DNA of 39,724 nt from Treponema sp. (GCA_014803985.1 JAAVAO010000046.1:1-39724); one strand, 5' to 3'; numbered from the stretch's first letter, positions 24,257 to 33,381 are shown. Made by a program: numbers and translations. Notes: generated from the sequence alone by a model not told the origin.

Positions 24257-27200
24257 TTATTTTGAACGTTTCCTTTCTTGTTTTTCCTTTGCTGAACGAC
24301 TGGCAAATATGCTTAACTTTTCATGCCACTTTTCTTTATCCAAAAGCCATAAATCCCATTCTTCATCGGAAACGAATAAGTCCAAGTCCTTGTCTTTCTT
24401 TCCGTCTTTAATCCATTGCTTTATATGGGAATCCATTATTAAACCTTTACGAGCAATGTTAAAAGCACCATTTGCGTCGGCATCGGCAGGCAAATCATTG
24501 TTATGATAATTCCTGCTGTCAAAATGAATTCCATTTTCATCCCGAACTGGAGAATATAAGAAATTGCTGTCTGCTTCTGTTTTTCCAGTATTGCGGATGT
24601 GTTGTATTGTATCAATCACATATCTGAGAGAATCCCAAGCCGTTTCTTTTCTTGATGCTACTTTATGTAATTGATGTTCATTATTTGATAGTTGCTCAAG
24701 TAATGATTTTTCTTTACTAAAATCAGCAAATAATTCATCAAGTATAGAAACCAAATCAACAGTTTCTGGCTCCCATATTGCTTTGTCATTTTCAAGTTTC
24801 TTGTTGTTCTGAAATCTTGGCAATGATTTTCCGTTTTCTCCGGAATACATTCTCCATGTTTTTCCTGCATGCTTTTCAACATATTCAAAATAATAATCTT
24901 TACCGTCAAATCCAATATCCGTAAAGCTTTCAAGAATTTGTTTTCTTACAAATTCTTCTGATCCTTTTTTTAGATATACGGTTTTTCTCCAACCTGTCAA
25001 TGGATCAGTTACAGAAGTATAATTTGCTCTTGTATATAGCATGATGCCGAATTGTTTTTTGTTTTCTATATCCTGATAATTTGCAATAGGCGGCGTAAGC
25101 TGCAATGCTTTTCCAACAGAAGCAAGTTCATTCTCTTTTGCTGTTTTCTCAACAACAAAATTAAGCTTTTTTGCAAGGGCTACTTCAAATTTTTGATAAA
25201 CCTGCTTTTCAATTTTTTGTCTGCCACGTTTCATCTCTGTATTCAAATCTTCCAAAACTATATATGTAGGCTTACTTATTGCTTGTGAAACTACATTATG
25301 TACAACATTTGAAATATAGCCTTCTTTAAGATTGCTGATATTGCCGATAGTCTGCCAATTTTTTCTGGCTTTCTGCCTACTCTCTGCAACTTCACTTAAT
25401 TTTTGATTATAGTCAGTTTCTTCAATCTTGTTTTGTGACCTACAGTCAATAATTTTGCCTTCCTTATTTATAACACAAGTATAAATCAAATGTTTTTCTC
25501 CACGGTCTATACCAAGATATGTAATATCATCTGATTTTTGAATTACTTCATTCACTTTTGTGTTTATTTCTGAATACCCAAAAATCGGAGATTTATATAT
25601 TTTTGAGCTATAATTCAACTTTATAGGACAATAAAAAAAGTATTTATTTTCCCCATAGAAACGCTTATCTTTAATAATTTCATGCTCCTTTTTAGAAAAT
25701 TTTAATAAAGATAAATCAAAATCTGTATTCATTGTTGATAAAATTTCTTTACTATTTTTCTTAATTATTTCCCTTAATTCCATTTCTGTCGCCGATTTAT
25801 TTTGTTGGATAATCAATTTTACTTTTTCATATATGAAATCTGGAACTCCTTTTTTACAAATAATTATAGAATTTGCTTCATGTACATAGGGCTTTTTATT
25901 ATCTATAGGTTTTCGCATAAAAATTTCTGCACCAGCACAAAGCTGATGTTTGCTATTTTCTGACAAAACATTTTCCCAATACAAAGTTTGTAAGTTTTTG
26001 TGCCCGTTTGATTTTTCTGCAAAATCTTTACACCAAATTTTTAGTAAAAATAAATCGCCATTCTTCTCTTTTTTCTGAACTAAATCCCAATCAATATTTT
26101 CAAAAGAACAAATATAACAATCTTTCAATACTTCGCTTATATCTGCATCGAATTTCTTTTTATCAGAATAGTCTCCATTTGCTATGGTCTTTAAGGCGGG
26201 ATATTTTTTGATGTATTTTGTTTTTATGATTTCTTGCAATGACTTTATGGCTTTTTCAGGATTTTCTTTTCCCATATCTCCATAAGAAATGCCAAATTCA
26301 CTTAAAAAACCTTTTCCTGCAAGAGTTTTAAAACCAAGATTTCGGAGAATTAATCTGCTACCTTTCCCGTCTTTTTTATAAATCGAATTGTTTTCCTGTG
26401 AGGTGTCAAAAATATTTTTATCTTTTAATATACACAAGAATAATGAACCATCATATTTTAATAATGTTGCTATTTTGACTTTTTCTTGTCCGTCGCTCCA
26501 ACCGCCTAACAAACTGGATGAACCGAAATTCAATTTGAGCATACTGTTTTTTACATCATCTTGCGGTTTTTTAGTCAAATAATTTCTGACTATATCATAC
26601 CACTTGAACCATGTTGCATCATCAGAATGAAGGAAAAGATTTATTGCTTCTTTTATTTCACTATTTAAAATATTTCCTTTTACTTTTGACTCACGCACTT
26701 CAAAGTTTTTAACAAAATGGAAAACATCAATTATTGAATCTAACCAATTCTTTATTGTTGAAACAAAAATATCTTCTTCAGAGTCTGATTCTTTCTGCAT
26801 TCGTTTTGCTGCCAGAACTTTTTCCGTATTTAAAAGAACATAATCCAAAGATTTTCTTGTATTGGAACACAATATTTTCATTAAATTTTTACTTGCGGAA
26901 TCATTTGGATTTATTACATTGTTATATTCATCAAGCACAGATTTTTTTAATATAGTCTCTACTTTGTTTTCGTCAAGAACCGAAAACAAACCGTCAAGCT
27001 CAACAGCGTCATTTAGTTTTATTTGTTCTTCTCGGTTTTTATTAAAAGTGGCGCATGCGGAATTTTTTGACAGTTTATCTGCAATGTCATGCCAATTCAT
27101 AAAAAATTTATTTGAAATTGACGTAACCGATGCTTTATTCCAGTAAATTCCTTTCCAATCTTTACAATTTTCTAAATATTCCAATAAATCAGGTATTGTA

Positions 27201-28375
27201 GAAATTCCTACATCTTTTTCTGATTTATTAAAAACTTGTTTTATTCTTTCTGCAATAACAGACAACAGTTTTTCCAAAGATAAAATTTCTCCGGAGTTTT
27301 TTTGTTCGTCAGTTAATTCTGTTTCTGTGTCCTTTAGCAACTGCAAAAATAAACTTTTTCTTTTACCGCAGCCAATCTGTTTATACAGTGTTTCAAACAA
27401 CTGAATGCGTTTAAAACCGCTATCTTTGCTATGCAACTGATTATAAAGGTTGATCAACAGATTATTATTTCCAATAACATCATTATAGGAATCAATCTGA
27501 TTTTGTGAAAGACATTTTGAAAAATAGTCTATATTAAAAAACTGTTCAGTTATTGGGGCGGCTTCTTTTTCTCCAGTTTCAGTTTTTAGTTTTGTTTCAC
27601 GTCCATTTTTCTTTAATTCGTTATAGATGTTATTATAAATTTCTTTATTTGTTTCATAACGTATAATGTTGTTGCAAAAAACAGGCAAATTCTCATGAAC
27701 TATTCTGCTTGCAACTGCTGTTGATTTTTCCTCTTTTGTTTCATAGTAATTTTCACGATTAATGTTATAACCAGAAAAATAGGTAAAAAATCCTTTAAAA
27801 ACTTCAAGATATTTTTTCAACTCTTCTTCGGAAACAGTTTGGGTATATGAAGAAATGTTCTTTTCAATAAGCGAAAAAATTAACTTATCGGTTAAAACTT
27901 CATATGGTTTTGATTCTTTTAAATTTGTTTTGCCCTTTTTACTTACTGCAAATTCTTTTGCAGGGACTGAATACAATTCTCCAATCTTAATTCTTAATTT
28001 TTTTTCTTCGTCGTCAAGTTTTTCTTTGTTACGGTATTTTTCAAAATAATTGGAAAAGTCTATATCCTTTGCTTTTTCTGATTGCAATGCAAGTGTTATG
28101 AATTGTTCATGAATTGAATCAAGTATGGGTTTTAGTACCAAATAAGCTTTGTATATAACTTTGTCTTTTGCAAAAAGATTACCATTTTTGATAGCTTCAT
28201 TTACATCACTGACATTCTGTAATTCTTCAATCCATTTTTCAAATATTTGTTTTGTATCAGGTTCTGGTTTTAATTCAAAACGCAATGTTTTAGAAAGACC
28301 ATAAAGTCCTGTCAACTCCTTCAATGATTCTGAAACAGAATTCCCTTGTCCACAAAATTGTTCGCTCATTTTCAT
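24257..28375 (-). CDS. cas12a: Cas12a (Cpf1) type V-A effector nuclease
   Basis: A 1372-residue single-protein effector, longer than most (about 1200-1300). The N-terminus has the family start LYGLSKTLRFELKP. The RuvC residues are D957 (GIDRGE), E1042 (LEDLN) and D1300 (DADANG), and the Nuc-domain arginine is R1261. By alignment to Francisella Cas12a, the crRNA-processing residues are H832, K841 and K902. About 44 extra residues lie between K841 and K902. The LNFGSSSLLGGW block marks the PAM-interacting/wedge region. It cuts its own pre-crRNA and then cleaves T-rich-PAM DNA. AAGGAG lies eight bases before the ATG. The gene is markedly AT-rich relative to the neighbouring hsd genes. Confidence 0.97.
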   Translation of the reverse strand: MKMSEQFCGQGNSVSESLKELTGLYGLSKTLRFELKPEPDTKQIFEKWIEELQNVSDVNEAIKNGNLFAKDKVIYKAYLVLKPILDSIHEQFITLALQSEKAKDIDFSNYFEKYRNKEKLDDEEKKLRIKIGELYSVPAKEFAVSKKGKTNLKESKPYEVLTDKLIFSLIEKNISSYTQTVSEEELKKYLEVFKGFFTYFSGYNINRENYYETKEEKSTAVASRIVHENLPVFCNNIIRYETNKEIYNNIYNELKKNGRETKLKTETGEKEAAPITEQFFNIDYFSKCLSQNQIDSYNDVIGNNNLLINLYNQLHSKDSGFKRIQLFETLYKQIGCGKRKSLFLQLLKDTETELTDEQKNSGEILSLEKLLSVIAERIKQVFNKSEKDVGISTIPDLLEYLENCKDWKGIYWNKASVTSISNKFFMNWHDIADKLSKNSACATFNKNREEQIKLNDAVELDGLFSVLDENKVETILKKSVLDEYNNVINPNDSASKNLMKILCSNTRKSLDYVLLNTEKVLAAKRMQKESDSEEDIFVSTIKNWLDSIIDVFHFVKNFEVRESKVKGNILNSEIKEAINLFLHSDDATWFKWYDIVRNYLTKKPQDDVKNSMLKLNFGSSSLLGGWSDGQEKVKIATLLKYDGSLFLCILKDKNIFDTSQENNSIYKKDGKGSRLILRNLGFKTLAGKGFLSEFGISYGDMGKENPEKAIKSLQEIIKTKYIKKYPALKTIANGDYSDKKKFDADISEVLKDCYICSFENIDWDLVQKKEKNGDLFLLKIWCKDFAEKSNGHKNLQTLYWENVLSENSKHQLCAGAEIFMRKPIDNKKPYVHEANSIIICKKGVPDFIYEKVKLIIQQNKSATEMELREIIKKNSKEILSTMNTDFDLSLLKFSKKEHEIIKDKRFYGENKYFFYCPIKLNYSSKIYKSPIFGYSEINTKVNEVIQKSDDITYLGIDRGEKHLIYTCVINKEGKIIDCRSQNKIEETDYNQKLSEVAESRQKARKNWQTIGNISNLKEGYISNVVHNVVSQAISKPTYIVLEDLNTEMKRGRQKIEKQVYQKFEVALAKKLNFVVEKTAKENELASVGKALQLTPPIANYQDIENKKQFGIMLYTRANYTSVTDPLTGWRKTVYLKKGSEEFVRKQILESFTDIGFDGKDYYFEYVEKHAGKTWRMYSGENGKSLPRFQNNKKLENDKAIWEPETVDLVSILDELFADFSKEKSLLEQLSNNEHQLHKVASRKETAWDSLRYVIDTIQHIRNTGKTEADSNFLYSPVRDENGIHFDSRNYHNNDLPADADANGAFNIARKGLIMDSHIKQWIKDGKKDKDLDLFVSDEEWDLWLLDKEKWHEKLSIFASRSAKEKQERKRSK

Positions 28376-28405
28376 AAAAATTTCTCCTTAATAAAAATAA
28401 TCTAG

Positions 28406-28480
28406 CGGTTTTCAAAACCGAAAAATACTATTTTCATGTGTTTAATCGTTGCTTTATACATCAATAAAAATGCTGATGTA
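28406..28480 (-). promoter_or_regulatory. Palindrome and hairpin in the cas12a 5' UTR
   Basis: CGGTTTTCAAAACCG (28406-28420) is a palindrome with 7-base arms about 30 bases before the cas12a start. A second stem pairs TACATCA (28457-28463) with TGATGTA (28474-28480). Either could be a protein operator, for example for the adjacent WYL regulator, or an RNA control structure. Confidence 0.55.
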
Positions 28481-28509
28481 ACAGCCTATCAATATGCCGA
28501 CATATTAAA

Positions 28510-28540
28510 ATTATATGCCCCCCCCCTATAAAAATGTCAA
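28510..28540 (-). promoter_or_regulatory. cas12a promoter with a G9 tract between -35 and -10
   Basis: On the minus strand a perfect TTGACA (28540-28535) and a perfect TATAAT (28515-28510) are separated by 19 bp, of which nine are consecutive G (C9 on the plus strand, 28518-28526). The boxes are ideal but the gap is 2 bp longer than the optimum of 17. Loss of one or two G would restore 18 or 17 bp. This is the layout of slipped-strand phase-variable promoters. It starts about 30 bases after the WYL gene ends and would give a 5' UTR of about 128 bases. Confidence 0.8.
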
Positions 28541-28569
28541 GAGGTTTTTCGCATTTTTTTCAATTTTTC

Positions 28570-29574
28570 TCAGTTTTTATCCGATTTGTACTTCCTTATC
28601 ATTGCCCCGCATTCCGCTTTGATTTTTTCGCGGAGTTCGGGTGGGTTTATTACGGTGGCTTCGTTTCCGAATCCCATAATCCAAGAAAGTATCATTTGCT
28701 TTTGGTTCGACTTGAATTTCAAAAGCACTGAGCCGTCGTCATAAATTTCAGTCTGCTGTTCCTTGTGCCATTCACGTTCAAGAATGTAATTGCTCGTCTG
28801 CGGTGAAAACAGAATTTCATATTCCTCAATTTGTTTAGGGTTGTTCCAAATGCCGAAATTCATATCTATGTGATTTTCTATGTTGAAATCGTTCGGAATG
28901 GTAAACAACTCAGGTTTGAAAGCAATGTTTTTGATTCGTGCAAGTGCATACACGCGGATTTCATTTGTGCCGTGGTCAAGTCCGATTGTATACCAGTTTC
29001 CTTTTTGGCACAAAACGTTGTATGCGTCAAAAATTTTTTCATTATATGTTTTTCTTTTGCTGCTTTTGTAGTCAAACGAAATGACAGTGCGACTTCTTAT
29101 TGCCGTAAAAATTGCATTGAAACAATGTTCATCGATTTTTGGCAGTGGATCGGAAATAAAACAGATATCGCTGTTTAAAAATGCAGAATTGACAACGACA
29201 TTTTCGGGCAAAAATGATGCAACTTTTTGCATTATATTTTTGAACGACCGCTCAAGAGGCGTGTTCTTGTACTGCTCCATAAGGTGCGTTAGTATGGAAA
29301 CGGTAAACAGTTCTCCTTCTGTAAGGACGACATTCGGGATGGAAAACGTTGGGTCGGTATAGTGATATGCTTTTCGCGTTCGGTCGTACTCAAGCGGGGC
29401 GTCCATTTCATCACGGAGGTAGGCAAAATCACGTTCAATAGTACGCTGATTCACACCAAATTCAAGAATTAAATCTTTCATTTTGACAAACTTACCGCCC
29501 CGCAATTTTTTATCAATTTGAACAAAGCGGATCGTTTCTCTAATATTGTTGCGTCTTTTTATTTTGTTATCCAT
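28570..29574 (-). CDS. WYL-domain transcriptional regulator
   Basis: A 334-residue protein: an N-terminal winged helix (KFVKMKDLILEFGVNQRTIERDFAYLRDE, read at about residues 28-56), a WYL domain with VISFDYKSS, then GNWYTIGLDHGTNEIRVYALARI, and a C-terminal WCX-like extension. WYL proteins bind nucleic-acid-like ligands and control defence loci, such as BrxR and CapW, or modulate CRISPR effectors. It is immediately upstream of cas12a on the same strand and ends 30 bases from the cas12a -35 box, so it is the best candidate regulator of the locus. No Shine-Dalgarno sequence precedes its ATG. Confidence 0.9.
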   Translation of the reverse strand: MDNKIKRRNNIRETIRFVQIDKKLRGGKFVKMKDLILEFGVNQRTIERDFAYLRDEMDAPLEYDRTRKAYHYTDPTFSIPNVVLTEGELFTVSILTHLMEQYKNTPLERSFKNIMQKVASFLPENVVVNSAFLNSDICFISDPLPKIDEHCFNAIFTAIRSRTVISFDYKSSKRKTYNEKIFDAYNVLCQKGNWYTIGLDHGTNEIRVYALARIKNIAFKPELFTIPNDFNIENHIDMNFGIWNNPKQIEEYEILFSPQTSNYILEREWHKEQQTEIYDDGSVLLKFKSNQKQMILSWIMGFGNEATVINPPELREKIKAECGAMIRKYKSDKN

Positions 29575-29580
29575 ACAGTA

Positions 29581-29612
29581 ATTATACCATGAAAATTCAT
29601 CTCATCTGTCAA
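29581..29612 (-). promoter_or_regulatory. Promoter of the WYL regulator gene, leaderless
   Basis: On the minus strand TTGACA (29612-29607) and an extended -10 TGGTATAAT (29589-29581) are 20 bp apart. Only six bases separate TATAAT from the ATG at 29574, so the mRNA would start at the initiation codon. Confidence 0.6.
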
Positions 29613-29757
29613 AAGATGTACGAGTAAGTGCAAGGCACATTGTCATTGCATATTTTACTACAACCTTTTTTCCTCTGAATCTGCATGGGAAAATAAGGCT
29701 GAAATTCTCTTCATTTGCGTAGCATTTAAGGGCGTATGCTTGATGTGTTACAGTTTT

Positions 29758-30198
29758 CTAAGCATTTTTCCACCTCTCGATAACTTCAGTTGTGCCGTCC
29801 TTATATCTAATTACAACTTTGCCGTTTTTAATTTGTCTTTTTGCCTTGCGAACTTCCGTTGAACCGTCCGACCATACAGTTTCAACACGGTTATGATAAA
29901 TCACCTTTTTTTTCAAGGTAGGCTTCTTCCCAGTTACCTGCGTTCCACTATAGGTTGTGCCATCGGGTTTTATTTCTTCACCGTATTTGGAAATCTTGAC
30001 TCCATACGTAGTACCCTCTGGAGTCTTTTTTACAACTTCAATTGATTTGCCCTGCTTTGGTAGTTCGTCAATTGCCTTTTTCTGTTCCTTAAGTTCTTTC
30101 ATCACCTTACGATATCGCCACTCTGCATTGTAGTTACTGTTGCGTATGTCATCTCTTAAGTCACAAAGAAGCCAAATAATTATTAAAGTTAAAATCAT
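29758..30198 (-). CDS. Small membrane-anchored protein of unknown function
   Basis: A 146-residue protein not assigned to any family. Residues 2-12 are hydrophobic (ILTLIIIWLLC), a short membrane anchor, followed by a charged helical stretch (RYRKVMKELKEQKKAIDELPKQ) likely to be a coiled coil. The C-terminal two thirds are basic with repeated DGTT/DGST turns (KPDGTTYSG, SDGSTEVRK, KDGTTEVIE), suggesting beta-hairpin repeats. AGGAG lies before the ATG and TATAAT (30221-30216) upstream. It lies between the HIRAN-like and WYL genes on the same strand, so it may belong to the CRISPR-linked group, but nothing in it proves a role in defence. Confidence 0.6.
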   Translation of the reverse strand: MILTLIIIWLLCDLRDDIRNSNYNAEWRYRKVMKELKEQKKAIDELPKQGKSIEVVKKTPEGTTYGVKISKYGEEIKPDGTTYSGTQVTGKKPTLKKKVIYHNRVETVWSDGSTEVRKAKRQIKNGKVVIRYKDGTTEVIERWKNA

Positions 30199-30299
30199 AT
30201 CACAACTCCTTTTTTATTATAGTAGAAATTTAATTAAAATAAATTCAAGTCATTCAACTGCTGGTCATTGCCACGTGTAAAGTCACAAATTCAGTTGAA

Positions 30300-30560
30300 A
30301 CATTTTACATGGTCAAACTTCAAGTTTTAATGCGGCAAGGATTGTAGGGCTGCGGCGGAAGATGCAGTATTCTTTTGCCTTTTATTTCTCGACTTCCAGT
30401 CGCAGACAAAGCCCTGCTCACCGAGTTTTGCATTGCAAAACTTGCCAGTCCCCTCCCACCGCTATCGATTTTGTACACGAGTTTGCAGTACAAACTCGAT
30501 AGTGAACGAAGCGAACGTAAGCAACAAGCCGCCCACATTATAAAAATCTAAAACTCGACA
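30300..30560 (-). other. GC-richer structured non-coding region
   Basis: This gap of 368 bases between two minus-strand genes holds no convincing gene. Hairpins include AGTTTTGC/GCAAAACT near 30435 and CGAGTTT/AAACTCG near 30480-30500, the latter nested inside CTATCG/CGATAG. Its base composition is richer in G and C than the flanks. A 72-residue open frame across it (30320-30538) looks like repeat-derived translation, not a protein. It may be an untranslated RNA or a genomic repeat family member. Confidence 0.4.
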
Positions 30561-30566
30561 TTCGAT

Positions 30567-31499
30567 CTACATTTTGATTTCCATCACAATTTCCCGTTCA
30601 GAAAGCTGGACAAGTCTTGCGGAAAATGCCATTGTTTTGGGCTTTGCTGTACGAATTATGTGTGCCGCTGTCGCCCGAATGTATCCTGTTTTCTCATAAA
30701 CGGAATTTCCCGCGAGTTTTGCGTCAATGTTTTCAATCATCACGGCGATAGCATCTTTGTCCACTGGATTGTACGGTTCGGCTTGAAGTGCGACAGAAAG
30801 ATTCGCATAAGAGTTGCGCTTTGCTTCATATATATTCTTGACTTGCGTTTCAAACTCATTGGGCGTTATATTCTGAAAAAGATTTTCAAAAACGTTAGAA
30901 TACGGCGACCAGTGATAATGGTTTGTTCCTACGACAGGGAGCGTAAGGACGCACTTCTTTGCTTTGAAATAACGGACGAACGCTTGCTCCAGCGTTTCTT
31001 TTTCTGGATTAAAATCAAGTGATTTTTTTGCTTCGTCAAATATAAGTGGAATATCTTCCTCGGAAATAGCGTTGAGTTGTCCGTACACAAGAGCGAACAG
31101 GATTTCCGCAGCAAGTGGTTGCATAATAAATTGGGCAAGTCGTTCATATTTTTCAAATGATTTTCGTCGCCTCCAGTACAGCATTCCAGCAAGAAATGCG
31201 TTTTTGGCTTCCACCGCACAGAGCAATGCGCCTATATGGAGTAGAAACTCATACGAATCTTTATCCGAAATGTCAGTTTCAGAAGAAACAAAAAGAGATG
31301 GCGAACAATTCAGTTCGTCCTGCACGTAAAGGTATTGCCCCAACGAAAAATACGCGCTCGACTCGATTTTTTGGTAATCTGCAACATTCACGACTTCGCC
31401 ATCCGCAACCTTTCCCACATAGTCAAGTTGCCCCGTTTGACTTTTTGAAAATTCAAACCAATTTTTTCCGCCCTTAATCAGAATCTGCTTGCTTCCCAT
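30567..31499 (-). CDS. HIRAN-like domain protein
   Basis: A 310-residue protein with no signal peptide. The last 110 residues fit the HIRAN pattern: VVGTNHYHW at the start, LQAEPYNPVDKDAIAVMIEN as the core, then TGYIRATAAHIIR. HIRAN domains bind single-stranded or 3'-end DNA, as in HLTF and various phage and defence proteins. The first 200 residues are mostly helical and not recognised. GGAGG lies seven bases before the ATG. It is divergent from hsdM and heads the minus-strand group leading to cas12a. HIRAN is inferred from the pattern; the role is unknown. Confidence 0.7.
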   Translation of the reverse strand: MGSKQILIKGGKNWFEFSKSQTGQLDYVGKVADGEVVNVADYQKIESSAYFSLGQYLYVQDELNCSPSLFVSSETDISDKDSYEFLLHIGALLCAVEAKNAFLAGMLYWRRRKSFEKYERLAQFIMQPLAAEILFALVYGQLNAISEEDIPLIFDEAKKSLDFNPEKETLEQAFVRYFKAKKCVLTLPVVGTNHYHWSPYSNVFENLFQNITPNEFETQVKNIYEAKRNSYANLSVALQAEPYNPVDKDAIAVMIENIDAKLAGNSVYEKTGYIRATAAHIIRTAKPKTMAFSARLVQLSEREIVMEIKM

Positions 31500-31677
31500 A
31501 ACAAAACCTCCAATCCTCGGATCTTACGGATTTTATTATAAAACACAAGAACGACATATAATGTCGGAGTGAAAAAATATTTTGCGATTTTGCAGGGGGG
31601 GAGGGGGCGGTTTTAAAATAGTATATAATTATATGACTGACGTATCTAAATTTTCTATTATAAAGAATCAAATTTTA

Positions 31678-31686
31678 TGATATAAT
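31678..31686 (+). promoter_or_regulatory. Extended -10 promoter of hsdM
   Basis: TGATATAAT at 31678-31686 is an extended -10 element 37 bases before the hsdM ATG; a weak TTATAA lies at the -35 position 17 bp upstream. A second TATAAT is at 31624-31629, and an interrupted G tract (G7 at 31595-31601, G5 at 31603-31607) lies further upstream. Confidence 0.55.
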
Positions 31687-31722
31687 GGTTACCTACAAAA
31701 AGAACAAAGGGACAGTTTTTTT

Positions 31723-33270
31723 ATGGAAAGCAAAAACATTCGAGAGCGGGCAGAACTGCAATCGCAGATTTGGAAGATAGCAAATGAGGTGAGAGGCGCG
31801 GTAGACGGCTGGGATTTTAAGCAGTTTGTTTTGGGCACGCTTTTTTATCGTTTTATAAGCGAGAATTTTTCCTCTTATTTTGAGGCGGATGACGACACCA
31901 TCGTCTATGCGGAAATTCCTGATTCCCGCATTTATCCCGAACTGAAGGACGATGCCATAAAAACGAAAGGATATTTTATTTATCCGAGTCAGCTTTTTGT
32001 CAATGTCGCCAAGAACGCGAACAGCAATGAAAACCTGAACACGGATTTGGCGAAGATTTTTTCTGAAATCGAAGGCTCGGCGACGGGCTATCCGTCTGAA
32101 CAGGACATAAAAGGACTTTTCGCAGACTTTGATACCACGAGCAACCGTCTTGGCAATACCGTCAAAGAAAAGAACGCGCGGCTCGCGGCAGTCATAAAGG
32201 GTGTTGCCGATTTGAATTTCGGTAACTTTCACGACAATCAAATTGACCTGTTCGGCGATGCATACGAATTTCTCATTTCAAATTACGCGGCGAATGCGGG
32301 AAAGTCTGGCGGAGAGTTTTTCACTCCGCAGCATGTTTCCAAGCTCATCGCGAAGCTTGCCATGCACGGGCAGAAATCGGTGAACAAAATCTATGACCCG
32401 GCATGTGGATCCGGCTCTCTTCTCTTGCAGGCGAAGAAACAGTTCGACAACCATGAAATAGAAGACGGATTTTTCGGGCAGGAAATCAACCATACGACCT
32501 ACAACCTTGCCCGCATGAACATGTTCCTGCACAATATAAACTATGACAAATTCAACATCGCGCTCGGTGACACGCTTACGAATCCGCAGTTCTCGCAGGA
32601 CAAGCCGTTTGACGCGATTGTGTCCAATCCGCCGTATTCAATAAACTGGATAGGCAGCGATGATCCAACTTTGATAAACGACGACCGTTTTGCGCCAGCC
32701 GGCGTGCTCGCTCCAAAGTCAAAGGCGGACTTTGCGTTCATCCTTCATTCTTTGAGCTATCTTTCAAGCAAAGGGCGCGCCGCTATCGTCTGTTTTCCTG
32801 GCATTTTTTACCGAGGCGGAGCGGAACAGAAAATCAGGAAATATCTTGTTGACAACAATTTCATAGAGACCGTCATTTCGCTTGCGCCGAATCTTTTCTT
32901 CGGAACTTCAATCGCGGTGAACATCCTTGTGCTTTCAAAACACAAGACGGACGGCAAAATTCAATTCATAGATGCGGGGGAGCTGTACCAAAAGGAAACG
33001 AACAACAACATCCTTACCGACGAGCATATCGAAAAAATTATGGAAGCGTTCGGCAAAAAAGCCGACATTCCGTATTTTTCAAAGTCGGTGGATTTTGAAG
33101 AAATCAACAAGAACGATTACAACCTTTCGGTTTCAAGTTATGTGGAGGCAAGGGACACAAGAGAGACAATCGACATCGTAAAACTGAACGCCGAGATTGC
33201 GGAAATCGTAAAAAAGGAAAACGCACTCCGCATTGAAATTGACAAGATTGTCAGGGAAATTGAGGGGTGA
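31723..33270 (+). CDS. hsdM: Type I restriction-modification methyltransferase subunit
   Basis: A 515-residue N6-adenine methyltransferase. The S-adenosylmethionine-binding motif DPACGSG is at residues 225-231 and the catalytic motif NPPY at 302-305. The N-terminal helical domain ([29 protein letters not shown] at about 16-44) is typical of Hsd[17 protein letters not shown] precedes motif I. With HsdS it methylates one adenine on each strand of a bipartite target and is needed for cleavage by HsdR. GGGA lies before the ATG. hsdS does not follow directly: about 1.2 kb of toxin-antitoxin and abortive-infection cargo lies between. Confidence 0.97.
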   Translation: MESKNIRERAELQSQIWKIANEVRGAVDGWDFKQFVLGTLFYRFISENFSSYFEADDDTIVYAEIPDSRIYPELKDDAIKTKGYFIYPSQLFVNVAKNANSNENLNTDLAKIFSEIEGSATGYPSEQDIKGLFADFDTTSNRLGNTVKEKNARLAAVIKGVADLNFGNFHDNQIDLFGDAYEFLISNYAANAGKSGGEFFTPQHVSKLIAKLAMHGQKSVNKIYDPACGSGSLLLQAKKQFDNHEIEDGFFGQEINHTTYNLARMNMFLHNINYDKFNIALGDTLTNPQFSQDKPFDAIVSNPPYSINWIGSDDPTLINDDRFAPAGVLAPKSKADFAFILHSLSYLSSKGRAAIVCFPGIFYRGGAEQKIRKYLVDNNFIETVISLAPNLFFGTSIAVNILVLSKHKTDGKIQFIDAGELYQKETNNNILTDEHIEKIMEAFGKKADIPYFSKSVDFEEINKNDYNLSVSSYVEARDTRETIDIVKLNAEIAEIVKKENALRIEIDKIVREIEG

Positions 33271-33372
33271 TCGCCTCGACAGAATTATGGAAGACTGTAT
33301 AAAAAAGACTGCCACGATCCCTGGCACTGCTAACGCAGGAGAAAGGATTACGTGGCTTGCAATAAAAATATA

Positions 33373-33381
33373 TGCTATAAT
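33373..33381 (+). promoter_or_regulatory. Extended -10 promoter before the Abi-like fragment
   Basis: TGCTATAAT at 33373-33381 lies 21 bases before the ATG at 33403, within the 132-base gap after hsdM. Confidence 0.45.

Noticed and set aside
30221..30231. AGTAGAAATTT matches 11 bases of the CRISPR repeat and could be an orphan repeat or tracr-like anti-repeat.
   Set aside because: The match is short, AT-rich and overlaps the -10 box of a gene; Cas12a needs no tracrRNA, so chance is the better explanation.
30320..30538. A 72-residue minus-strand frame rich in Ser, Leu and Arg.
   Set aside because: It lies across hairpins in a GC-richer non-coding element and looks like a repeat-derived spurious frame.
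31693..32241. A 182-residue minus-strand frame opposite the start of hsdM.
   Set aside because: hsdM on the plus strand has full family motifs; the antisense frame has no recognisable feature.
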